Part shown: positions 1 to 4,555 of the stretch, in pieces | Position numbering within the stretch: the stretch's first letter is position 1 | Layout of the letters: every line of letters begins with the position of its first letter | Source: UBA7359 sp047618295 | Lineage (GTDB): Bacteria; Pseudomonadota; Gammaproteobacteria; Eutrophobiales; Eutrophobiaceae | Direction of reading: 5' to 3' | NCBI GenBank assembly: GCA_047618295.1 | Contig: JBLHKL010000134.1 | Span: 1 to 5,056, forward strand | DNA: 5,056 nucleotides | Program-made: the position numbers and the translations under genes | Notes under the pieces: generated by a model | What the model was told of the DNA's origin: nothing | Database searches by the model: none | What the model saw: the letters and a program-made list of their open reading frames with translations, nothing else

Positions 1-162
1 CCTGTAAGCAATAATTGCTTCTGCTTTTTTCTCGCCAACGCCCTTAATAACAGACATCAGGGTTTCCTTGTCGGCGGTATTGATATTAATTGAGTCTGCA
101 CCAAAACCAATAATGGGTAGTGAAAGCAGCAAAGTGAGTAGTAAAGAATTTAATAGTTTCAT
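1..162 (-). CDS. Exported helix-hairpin-helix protein, ComEA-like (C-terminus missing)
   Basis: The minus strand opens with ATG at 162-160 and stays open for 54 codons to the window edge, so the C-terminus lies outside. Residues 1-22 form a Sec signal peptide: MKLL, then a Leu-rich core and a GFGA cleavage region. The mature part begins with INTADKETLMSVIKGVGEKKA, truncated here to its key pieces: the IN-A start, a GVGEKKAEAI turn, and a following helix ending IAYR at the edge. This is the helix-hairpin-helix motif of the ComEA/YbaV type, which binds the DNA backbone without sequence specificity. Small stand-alone ComEA-like proteins of roughly 80-110 residues are common in gammaproteobacteria; some act in periplasmic DNA uptake, many are untested. 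AAGGAG (174-169) lies 6 nt before the ATG, which supports this start. It is in the same direction as the LysR gene but 200 bp away with its own likely promoter, so it is probably a separate unit. Confidence 0.85.
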   Translation of the reverse strand, partial: MKLLNSLLLTLLLSLPIIGFGADSININTADKETLMSVIKGVGEKKAEAIIAYR

Positions 163-168
163 ATGAAT

Positions 169-174
169 CTCCTT
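169..174 (-). promoter_or_regulatory. Ribosome binding site of the ComEA-like gene
   Basis: On the minus strand AAGGAG stands 6 nt upstream of the ATG at 162. It is a near-consensus Shine-Dalgarno sequence and fixes the start. Confidence 0.7.
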
Positions 175-209
175 ATTTGTATTGTCGTGTAATCCTTTGA
201 AACACCTCG

Positions 210-239
210 ATACTAGCATTAGGCTGCTGAAGTCGACAA
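210..239 (-). promoter_or_regulatory. Candidate promoter of the ComEA-like gene
   Basis: On the minus strand there is a -35-like TTGTCG (239-234, 4 of 6 consensus bases) and an extended -10 TGC-TAGTAT (-10 hexamer 215-210), separated by 18 bp. Transcription would begin near 203 and give a leader of about 40 nt. The two direct repeats and the hairpin at 247-296 would lie just upstream of the -35, the usual place for activator binding. This is consensus matching by eye only. Confidence 0.35.
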
Positions 240-246
240 TTCCCTA

Positions 247-296
247 TTTTGGGTAATTTATATGAGTTTCTGACTCATCGTTTTGGGTTATTTATA
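247..296. repeat. Two 16-bp direct repeats flanking a small hairpin
   Basis: TTTTGGGTAATTTATA (247-262) recurs as TTTTGGGTTATTTATA (281-296), 15 of 16 bases identical, 34 bp apart, which is close to three turns of the helix. Between them ATGAGT (262-267) and ACTCAT (273-278) form a perfect 6-bp inverted repeat with a 5-nt loop. The position upstream of the candidate promoter of the ComEA-like gene suggests a regulator binding region, but the protein that would bind is unknown. Confidence 0.5.
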
Positions 297-312
297 ACGC
301 TACTGAATAAAA

Positions 313-327
313 ATCTCTATATGAGAT
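313..327 (-). terminator. Weak intrinsic terminator after the LysR gene
   Basis: On the minus strand, about 36 nt past the LysR stop codon, ATCTC and GAGAT form a 5-bp stem around a 5-nt loop and are followed at once by TTTTATT. The stem is short and AT-rich, so termination would be inefficient. No better candidate is seen between the two minus-strand genes. Confidence 0.3.
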
Positions 328-362
328 GAGCAAATAAAATTCAACAATGCACTAGCGCAACT

Positions 363-1301
363 TCATGATGAAAGAATTTCGATCTCTCCTTTGAATTCTT
401 TTTCAAGAGCATCCTGAAAAAACATACTTAAATTTCGGTAGAAGGATCTTAACGGAGAGGTGTTACGCCAACATAAAGCATTATCACGGTAAATGGATTC
501 GTCCTCTATCTTAAGCACGCGCAGCTTATCTTTATTTTTTATTTCCGATCGTACATATAAGGCTGGAAGAAAGGCGACCCCCATACCCATTTGAACCATT
601 TGCCTGATTGAGTCAAGACTCGTGCCTTCATAATCTCTCAGTAATTTAGCATTAAACTTTTTACACAGTTCTTCTACTTGCGCATAAAAAAGATGATGTT
701 CTTCAATAGTCAACACTTCCAACCCTTCAAGTTGTTGTGCTGTTATTGTTTTGCCTTTAGCTAATGGATGTTCAGAATGAACCACTAAATAGATAGGCTC
801 TCTAAACAAGCTCTTAACGGTTATAGCATGATCGTCAATAGGCAATGTTGTTAAAATTAAATCATACTTGCCGACTAGTAGACCTTCATTAAGTAAAGCC
901 GGCACTTCCTCACGAACGAAAAATTTAACACCGCTATATTCTTTACGTATCGATGGCAAAACTCTCGGTAAGCTATAGGGACCCAACGAAGGGCTTGCGC
1001 CGAGTCGAAAAGTGCCTGAGGGGCCATTTTTCACATAGTTCGTGGCAGCAATAATGGATTTAGCCGCATTTATTGCCTGATTCGCTTCGCCGGTTAATTC
1101 TCTACCTATGGGTGTTAGTAAAACGCCGCCTCTGTTTCTCTCGAATAAGTCCACACCAAGCGATTCTTCTAGGCCTTTTATCTGAGCACTAAGAGATGGT
1201 TGAGATATTTTTAGCTCTCTTGCTGCTTGACGCAAACTTTTATGTTTTGCCGCGACCAAGTAATACCTGAGCTGTTTCAGAGTGATATTCAATTCCTTCA
1301 T
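363..1301 (-). CDS. LysR-type transcriptional regulator, OxyR-like, lacking the peroxidatic cysteine
   Basis: This is a 312-residue DNA-binding regulator, normal length for LysR proteins. The winged helix-turn-helix covers residues about 7-65, with the recognition region SLRQAARELKISQPSLSAQI (22-41) and the LFERNRGGVLLTPIG stretch. A linker helix (66-92) leads to the effector-binding domain (95-300). The effector domain resembles E. coli OxyR: GPYSLPRVLPSIR (107-119), EGTSLDSIRQM (225-235), and GVAFLPALYV (241-250). In an ungapped by-eye alignment OxyR His198 is kept (His203), peroxidatic Cys199 is Leu204, and resolving Cys208 is kept (Cys213). Disulfide sensing of peroxide is therefore unlikely; a small ligand is more plausible. 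The frame is open 20 codons further, to a TTG at 1361, but no ribosome binding site precedes it or the ATG at 1352, and the family N-terminus begins at MKELN. The ATG chosen also has only a weak, distant AGGG. It is divergent from the carbonic anhydrase gene, the classic setting for a LysR regulator of that operon. Confidence 0.9.
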   Translation of the reverse strand: MKELNITLKQLRYYLVAAKHKSLRQAARELKISQPSLSAQIKGLEESLGVDLFERNRGGVLLTPIGRELTGEANQAINAAKSIIAATNYVKNGPSGTFRLGASPSLGPYSLPRVLPSIRKEYSGVKFFVREEVPALLNEGLLVGKYDLILTTLPIDDHAITVKSLFREPIYLVVHSEHPLAKGKTITAQQLEGLEVLTIEEHHLFYAQVEELCKKFNAKLLRDYEGTSLDSIRQMVQMGMGVAFLPALYVRSEIKNKDKLRVLKIEDESIYRDNALCWRNTSPLRSFYRNLSMFFQDALEKEFKGEIEILSS

Positions 1302-1330
1302 GCAAACTATATTAACCCTGAGTCTGGGTG

Positions 1331-1353
1331 TATGAAAGGAATTTCCTATCATA
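1331..1353. promoter_or_regulatory. 23-bp palindrome, probable LysR operator
   Basis: The sequence reads TATGA-a-AGGAA-T-TTCCT-a-TCATA around a centre at 1342: two 11-bp half-sites with 10 of 11 positions symmetric. Within it AAAG-N7-CTAT (1335-1349) matches 7 of 8 bases of the ATAG-N7-CTAT half-element known for OxyR. It starts 30 bp before the regulator's ATG and lies about 105 bp before the carbonic anhydrase ATG, so binding could repress the regulator and activate the divergent operon. That role is inferred. A possible -10 for the regulator (TATGAT, minus strand 1353-1348) overlaps its edge. Confidence 0.6.
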
Positions 1354-1393
1354 AGTAACAAAAATTTAATAAAACTTTATATATATAGTCGCA

Positions 1394-1404
1394 CCTAATT
1401 TAGG
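1394..1404. promoter_or_regulatory. Second short palindrome in the divergent promoter region
   Basis: CCTAA-T-TTAGG is a perfect 5-bp inverted repeat around a single central T, the same odd-centred form as the larger palindrome at 1331-1353. The two centres are 57 bp apart. It could be a second contact site for the LysR protein or part of the carbonic anhydrase promoter. Chance is also possible at this length in AT-rich DNA, and no convincing -35/-10 pair was found near it. Confidence 0.25.
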
Positions 1405-1445
1405 CAAAGCTATTAAGCGTATTAAAAAATTACTTAACGAGGGCA

Positions 1446-1450
1446 AAGGA
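1446..1450 (+). promoter_or_regulatory. Ribosome binding site of the carbonic anhydrase gene
   Basis: AAGGA is placed 7 nt before the ATG at 1458. It supports that start, which also matches the N-terminus of CynT-type anhydrases. Confidence 0.65.
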
Positions 1451-1457
1451 ATAAAGA

Positions 1458-2111
1458 ATGGAAAAATTAATATCAGGACTAGCAGAGTTTCAAAAAACCG
1501 ATTTTCAAAAGAACAAGGCTCTTTTTAAAGAGCTTGCTAATAAACAAGAGCCAGAGACGCTGTTCATTACCTGTTCTGATTCACGAATAGATCCTAATTT
1601 AATTACGCAAACGGATCCCGGAGAGCTGTTTATTTGTCGTAATGCTGGAAATATCGTCCCGCCACATTCATTAACTACTGGCGGAATGACAGCATCCATC
1701 GAATTTGCTGTTATGGTTTTAGGTGTTAAGCATATTGTCATCTGTGGGCATACCGATTGTGGCGCTATGAAAGGCGCAATGAACCCTGAAAGCGTTGCCT
1801 CTCTCCCGCATGTTTCAAATTGGCTGTCCAACTGTTCTGCGGCGTTGGCGATAGTTAAGGCCAGAAACGGTGAGCTAAGTCATGAGCACTTGGCTGAGAT
1901 GACTCAGGAAAATGTCTTAATGCAAATAAAACATCTGGCGACGCACCCTTCTGTTGCTTCCAAAATGGCATCTGATGAACTGGACGTTCATGGTTGGGTT
2001 TACGATATTCCAAATGGAGAGGTCAGTTGTTACGACCCTATACAGCAGGAATTCATCTCAATTCAAAAATACCACGATAGATTTTACAAGTCTGAAAAAA
2101 AGAACGCGTGA
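1458..2111 (+). CDS. Beta-class carbonic anhydrase, CynT-like
   Basis: This zinc enzyme interconverts CO2 and bicarbonate. At 217 residues with no signal peptide it is a cytoplasmic beta-carbonic anhydrase. The zinc ligands are visible: Cys39 in CSDSR (39-43), and His98 and Cys101 in CGHTDCGAM (96-104). Asp41 and Arg43 form the catalytic Asp-Arg pair. Other family signatures are FICRNAGNIVPP (58-69), GGMTASIEFAV (75-85) and HGWVYDIPNGEV (178-189). Length, N-terminus (LISGLAEFQ) and the HGWVYDI segment resemble E. coli CynT, which restores bicarbonate for cyanase. No cyanase gene lies in the window, and the next gene is a BicA-like transporter, so a role in inorganic carbon supply is more likely here. 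It is the first gene of the plus-strand group, divergent from the LysR regulator and 44 bp before the transporter, so probably cotranscribed with it. All catalytic residues are intact. The symbol cynT is withheld because the partner gene is absent. Confidence 0.95.
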   Translation: MEKLISGLAEFQKTDFQKNKALFKELANKQEPETLFITCSDSRIDPNLITQTDPGELFICRNAGNIVPPHSLTTGGMTASIEFAVMVLGVKHIVICGHTDCGAMKGAMNPESVASLPHVSNWLSNCSAALAIVKARNGELSHEHLAEMTQENVLMQIKHLATHPSVASKMASDELDVHGWVYDIPNGEVSCYDPIQQEFISIQKYHDRFYKSEKKNA

Positions 2112-2155
2112 TCTAAATTATTATTTTTCTATCTTAAGTAACGGACATCCTATAC

Positions 2156-3784
2156 ATGATTAAATTAAACACTTCCCATTTACGCGGTGATCTTTATGGC
2201 GGTCTTACGGCCGGTGTAGTAGCCCTCCCACTCGCGTTAGCTATGGGAGTCGCTTCAGGGCTTGGCCCAATGGCCGGTTTATACGGTGCAATTTTTGTTG
2301 GTTTTTTTGCTGCACTATTTGGTGGAACAGAATCACAGATATCGGGCCCAACTGGTCCAATGACCGTCGTTGTCGCTGGGCTCGTAGCCAGTATCGCAGC
2401 ACACCCGGATCTGGATAGTAATGTCGCCCTGATTTTTACTGCGATTATGCTGGCCGGTGTATTTCAGATTTTCATGGGTGTCTTTAAACTTGGAGACTAC
2501 ATAAGGCTAGTGCCTTACCCGGTTATTAGCGGTTTTATGAGTGGCATAGGTGGAATTATCATAATCCTGCAGATAAGCCCTTTGCTCGGGCATGATGCGC
2601 CAGCAGGAACAGTCGATGCGCTGTTTTATGCACCGACAGCAGCCGGTGATATGAACATCATGGCGCTTTTTCTTGGTGCTTTGACTTTGCTTATCGCAAT
2701 GAAATGGCCTACAAAGCTGGGTAAATATATTCCCGGACCATTAGCTGCGCTACTAATAGGTACTATTCTGAGTTTATTCATCGGCGCGGTTCCAATCTTG
2801 GGAAACATCCCTAGCGGATTGCCACAAATCCATCTGCCGCAAATCACGACAGTATCTTTATTTATTATAATTGAAGCAGCTTTTGTGCTCGCGCTACTTG
2901 GCGCTATCGATAGTCTTCTCACATCATTGGTCGCCGATAATATGACTCGAACCAGGCATGATTCGAATAAAGAGCTCATTGGGCAAGGCATTGGAAATAC
3001 ATTCGCCGGATTGTTCGGTGGCGCGCCAGGTGCCGGTGCAACCATGCGGACCGTAGTTAATATTAGAACCGGTGGCCGAACAAGAATATCTGGCATGGTG
3101 CACGCACTTTTCCTATTGGCAGTAGTGCTTGGGCTTGGGGCACAAGCCTCTTACATACCGAATGCAGTTCTCGCCGGTATTCTAGTTAAAGTTGGTTTAG
3201 ATATTATTGATTGGAACTATCTGAAAAATTCTCATAAAGGGCCGGCTTGGGATTTAGCCTTGATGGTCATTGTATTAGGATTGACTATTTTTGTTGACCT
3301 TATTACCGCAGTAGCCGTTGGCGTAATACTCGCTTCCATCGCATTTGTTAGACAAATAGCAAAAACACAAATGGAACGCCTAAGGCAGACAGATCTAATA
3401 CTCCATACAGCGACGGATCGAGAAAAAGAAATACTCGAAAAGGCCGAAGATCTTATTACTGTATTCGATTTTGACGGCCCCCTCAGTTTTGGTGCCGCAG
3501 CTGATTTAGGACACCATGCACGCAGTCAATTAGATGGTGGTGCACAGGCAATTGTTCTCGATTTTACGCGAATGCCCACTCTTGATGTTTCCGCTGCGTT
3601 AGCAATCGAAACCATTGCTGGTGACGCTAAGCACTCAAAACGTAACGTTTATAAATGCGGTATGAATGACGCGGTTCTAGGTGTTTTGAAAGCACTTGAG
3701 GCTGATAAGCACTTTTCTGAGTCGGCCCACTACACTACTCGAGAAGAGGCGCTAGAAGCAGCATTTGCAGAGTTACCAAAATAG
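2156..3784 (+). CDS. SulP-family anion transporter with STAS domain, BicA-like (probable bicarbonate uptake)
   Basis: This is a 542-residue inner-membrane transporter of the SulP/SLC26 family. About 12-14 hydrophobic segments fill residues 13-400, followed by a cytoplasmic STAS domain (about 430-540) with the core LDVSAALAIE (476-485). Conserved stretches closely resemble cyanobacterial BicA, a sodium-dependent bicarbonate transporter: RGDLYGGLTAGVVALP (10-25), SGPTGPMTVVVA (63-74), SGFMSGIGGIIIILQ (125-139), Asp252 in IDSLLTSLVADNMTRTRHDS (251-270), NKELIGQGIGN (271-281), GAGATMRTVVNIRTGGRT (292-309) and VGLDIIDWNYLK (346-357). In BicA the acidic residue matching Asp252 is recalled as part of the sodium site. 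Bicarbonate is favoured over sulfate because of that similarity and the carbonic anhydrase next door, but SulP substrates cannot be settled by sequence alone. The ribosome binding site is weak (TAACGGA, 2139-2145), so translation may depend on the upstream gene. Nothing appears truncated or mutated. Confidence 0.92.
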   Translation: MIKLNTSHLRGDLYGGLTAGVVALPLALAMGVASGLGPMAGLYGAIFVGFFAALFGGTESQISGPTGPMTVVVAGLVASIAAHPDLDSNVALIFTAIMLAGVFQIFMGVFKLGDYIRLVPYPVISGFMSGIGGIIIILQISPLLGHDAPAGTVDALFYAPTAAGDMNIMALFLGALTLLIAMKWPTKLGKYIPGPLAALLIGTILSLFIGAVPILGNIPSGLPQIHLPQITTVSLFIIIEAAFVLALLGAIDSLLTSLVADNMTRTRHDSNKELIGQGIGNTFAGLFGGAPGAGATMRTVVNIRTGGRTRISGMVHALFLLAVVLGLGAQASYIPNAVLAGILVKVGLDIIDWNYLKNSHKGPAWDLALMVIVLGLTIFVDLITAVAVGVILASIAFVRQIAKTQMERLRQTDLILHTATDREKEILEKAEDLITVFDFDGPLSFGAAADLGHHARSQLDGGAQAIVLDFTRMPTLDVSAALAIETIAGDAKHSKRNVYKCGMNDAVLGVLKALEADKHFSESAHYTTREEALEAAFAELPK

Positions 3785-3808
3785 AAGATAAAACTAAGCT
3801 ACACACTA

Positions 3809-3820
3809 ATAAATATTTAT
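3809..3820. repeat. AT-only palindrome between the transporter and the repeat-protein gene
   Basis: ATAAATATTTAT is a perfect 12-bp palindrome in the 74-bp gap after the transporter. It has no GC pairs and no following T run, so it is not a terminator. The very AT-rich gap might contain a promoter for the next gene, but no clear -35/-10 pair was seen. Confidence 0.25.
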
Positions 3821-3846
3821 AAATTTAAAGTTAAGTTCAATCAAAG

Positions 3847-3851
3847 AGGAG
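3847..3851 (+). promoter_or_regulatory. Strong ribosome binding site of the repeat-protein gene
   Basis: AGGAG, inside AAAGAGGAGA (3843-3852), stands 7 nt before the ATG at 3859. It is the strongest ribosome binding site on the plus strand of this window and suggests the repeat protein is made in larger amounts than the transporter before it. Confidence 0.75.
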
Positions 3852-3858
3852 ACTTAAA

Positions 3859-4200
3859 ATGGCTAACTATGAAAACGGCATTATTCGTGACGGAGAAGCT
3901 ATTGGTGAAGGTAACGCTTTAGGAAATATTATTAGCGGTATTATTAGAGATGGCGCGACCTTAGGTGAAGGCAATGCACTTGGCCATATAGACAATGGTG
4001 TTATCAAAGATGGTGCGAGCAAAGGTGAAGGCAATGCGCTGTTTAACGTAAAGCGCGGCATGGTAAGAAATGGAAGCGCTCTTGGATCGGGTCTTGCTTT
4101 GGGTAAAATTAGTGACTTCTCTATCCAAGGGATGGCGCTAGAACATCCTCCGGAAATGGTGGCGGCCTATCATTTCTTGATCAACAAAATAACTAAGTAA
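3859..4200 (+). CDS. Small protein of four 20-residue glycine-rich repeats, function unknown
   Basis: The 113-residue product is not recognised as a characterised family. After MANYEN it consists of four contiguous 20-residue repeats at residues 7-26, 27-46, 47-66 and 67-86, followed by a 27-residue tail. The first repeat is GIIRDGEAIGEGNALGNIIS; the shared pattern is G-[IVM]-[IV]-[RK]-[DN]-G-x3-G-x-G-x-A-L-x-x-[IV]. Alternating hydrophobic residues and fixed glycines suggest two short beta strands per repeat, forming a beta-solenoid or a closed four-fold barrel such as the beta-flower type; that is inference. The tail contains PPEMVAAYHFLINKI (97-111), a likely amphipathic helix. No signal peptide or membrane segment is seen, so it is probably cytoplasmic. 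Repeats differ at many synonymous positions, so the duplication is old and selection has kept the protein pattern. It follows the BicA-like gene by 74 bp with a strong ribosome binding site. A structural or regulatory partner of the transporter or anhydrase is possible but unproven. Confidence 0.85.
   Translation: MANYENGIIRDGEAIGEGNALGNIISGIIRDGATLGEGNALGHIDNGVIKDGASKGEGNALFNVKRGMVRNGSALGSGLALGKISDFSIQGMALEHPPEMVAAYHFLINKITK
3877..4116 (+). repeat. Four tandem 60-bp coding repeats
   Basis: Units lie at 3877-3936, 3937-3996, 3997-4056 and 4057-4116 and encode the four 20-residue protein repeats. The DNA units are much less alike than the peptides, differing at many third codon positions (for example GAAGGTAACGCTTTA against GAAGGCAATGCACTT). 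The array is therefore ancient and is not a slippage-prone tandem repeat. The fourth unit is the most divergent and loses the GEGNAL core (GSGLAL instead). Confidence 0.85.
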
Positions 4201-4222
4201 AAAGTTTCGTCATTCAGCTCGC

Positions 4223-4244
4223 ACATGTTCGAGAATAAACATGT
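4223..4244. repeat. Inverted repeat before the small exported gene
   Basis: ACATGTT (4223-4229) pairs with AACATGT (4238-4244) across an 8-nt loop. There is no T run after it, so it is a poor terminator for the repeat-protein gene. It could be an operator or an RNA hairpin in the leader of the gene starting at 4273. Confidence 0.3.
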
Positions 4245-4272
4245 AAGCAGAATGTGTATAAAGGGGTTCGTT

Positions 4273-4428
4273 ATGAAAATTTCCATAAGGGGCATTTCAC
4301 TAATTTACTTAGCATTACTATTGCTTTTAGGTTCAAGCATGGCAAAAGCCGAGCAAGAAGATAAAGATGCAGAGCCTAAGCTTTTATACAAATACAGTGA
4401 AGTAGACACTCAACGCAAACGCCTTTAA
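4273..4428 (+). CDS. Very small exported protein of unknown function, possibly truncated by a frameshift
   Basis: This 51-residue product has a clear Sec signal peptide: MKISIRG, a core LIYLALLLLLG (10-20), and a likely cleavage after AKA (24-26). Only about 25 mature residues follow (EQEDKDAEPK...), ending at TAA 4426-4428. The start at 4273 is chosen because AAAGGGG (4260-4266) stands 6 nt before it and the signal peptide begins there; the frame is open up to an ATG at 4225, but that lies inside an inverted repeat without a ribosome binding site. The mature part is short, and the +1 frame opens at the stop and runs for 40 more codons to 4549, just before the next gene. The true product may thus be about 91 residues, broken by one extra base or joined by ribosomal slippage at CTT-TAA. 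If the stop is real, it is a tiny periplasmic peptide. The family is not recognised. Confidence 0.5.
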   Translation: MKISIRGISLIYLALLLLLGSSMAKAEQEDKDAEPKLLYKYSEVDTQRKRL

Positions 4429-4434
4429 AGGCGT
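4419..4434. repeat. 16-bp perfect palindrome over the stop codon
   Basis: ACGCCTTTAAAGGCGT is perfectly self-complementary and contains the TAA stop (4426-4428) of the small exported gene at its centre. With no loop and no T run it is not a standard terminator. It may be a protein binding site or a chance feature. Confidence 0.4.
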
Positions 4435-4549
4435 ACGGTATTTAGCGATTGTCGTCATGCGCAAGAAAATCTTGCTACACACCGAAGTGCCTCCTAAAGA
4501 CACTTTGAATAAACAGTCACGCAAGCAAGGGCGTCTTCACAAAAGGTAA
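4427..4549 (+). other. Open +1 frame continuing the small exported gene
   Basis: Read one base forward from the CTT codon before the stop, the frame continues AAA-GGC-GTA and encodes 40 residues, starting KGVRYLAIVVMRKKILL and ending at TAA 4547-4549. The peptide is basic (many Lys and Arg). It has an internal ATG at 4457 but no ribosome binding site for it, so independent translation is unlikely. Its stop lies 6 nt before the DUF2490 start, a tight gene-to-gene spacing typical of operons, which is the main argument that this frame is or was coding. It may instead be a chance open frame in a 127-bp gap. Confidence 0.35.
4541..4546 (+). promoter_or_regulatory. Ribosome binding site deciding the DUF2490 start
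   Basis: AAAAGG ends 9 nt before the ATG at 4556. The alternative in-frame ATG at 4601 has only poorly matching sequence before it (TTTCGGATCACGTAAC), so 4556 is preferred. Confidence 0.45.
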
Positions 4550-4555
4550 TGGTAA

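Noticed and set aside
1301..1361. Longer N-terminus for the LysR regulator from TTG 1361 or ATG 1352
   Set aside because: No ribosome binding site precedes either, the extra 17-20 residues have no family counterpart, and they would cover the palindromic operator.
1375..1388. TATATATA run as the -10 of the carbonic anhydrase promoter
   Set aside because: Simple AT repeats match -10 by chance and no -35 at a fitting distance was found.
1505..1831. 108-codon open frame on the minus strand inside the carbonic anhydrase gene
   Set aside because: It is antisense to catalytic motifs of a clearly real gene, and its product shows no recognisable domain or ribosome binding site.
1458..2111. Naming the anhydrase cynT and the locus a cyanate operon
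   Set aside because: No cyanase or cyanate transporter is present, and the regulator looks OxyR-like, so the cyanate role is not supported here.
1954..2163. 69-codon plus-strand open frame overlapping the end of the anhydrase gene and the transporter start
   Set aside because: It is out of frame with two well-supported genes, and the residues look like random translation.
2626..3096. 156-codon minus-strand open frame inside the transporter gene
   Set aside because: It is antisense to conserved SulP motifs; long antisense frames are common opposite membrane-protein genes.
3785..3858. Terminator after the transporter gene
   Set aside because: The only palindrome there is AT-only and lacks a T run, so read-through into the repeat-protein gene is more likely.
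3867..4061. 64-codon minus-strand open frame with a Pro/Ser/Leu repeat
   Set aside because: Its apparent repeat is only the mirror of the four 60-bp repeats of the real gene on the plus strand.
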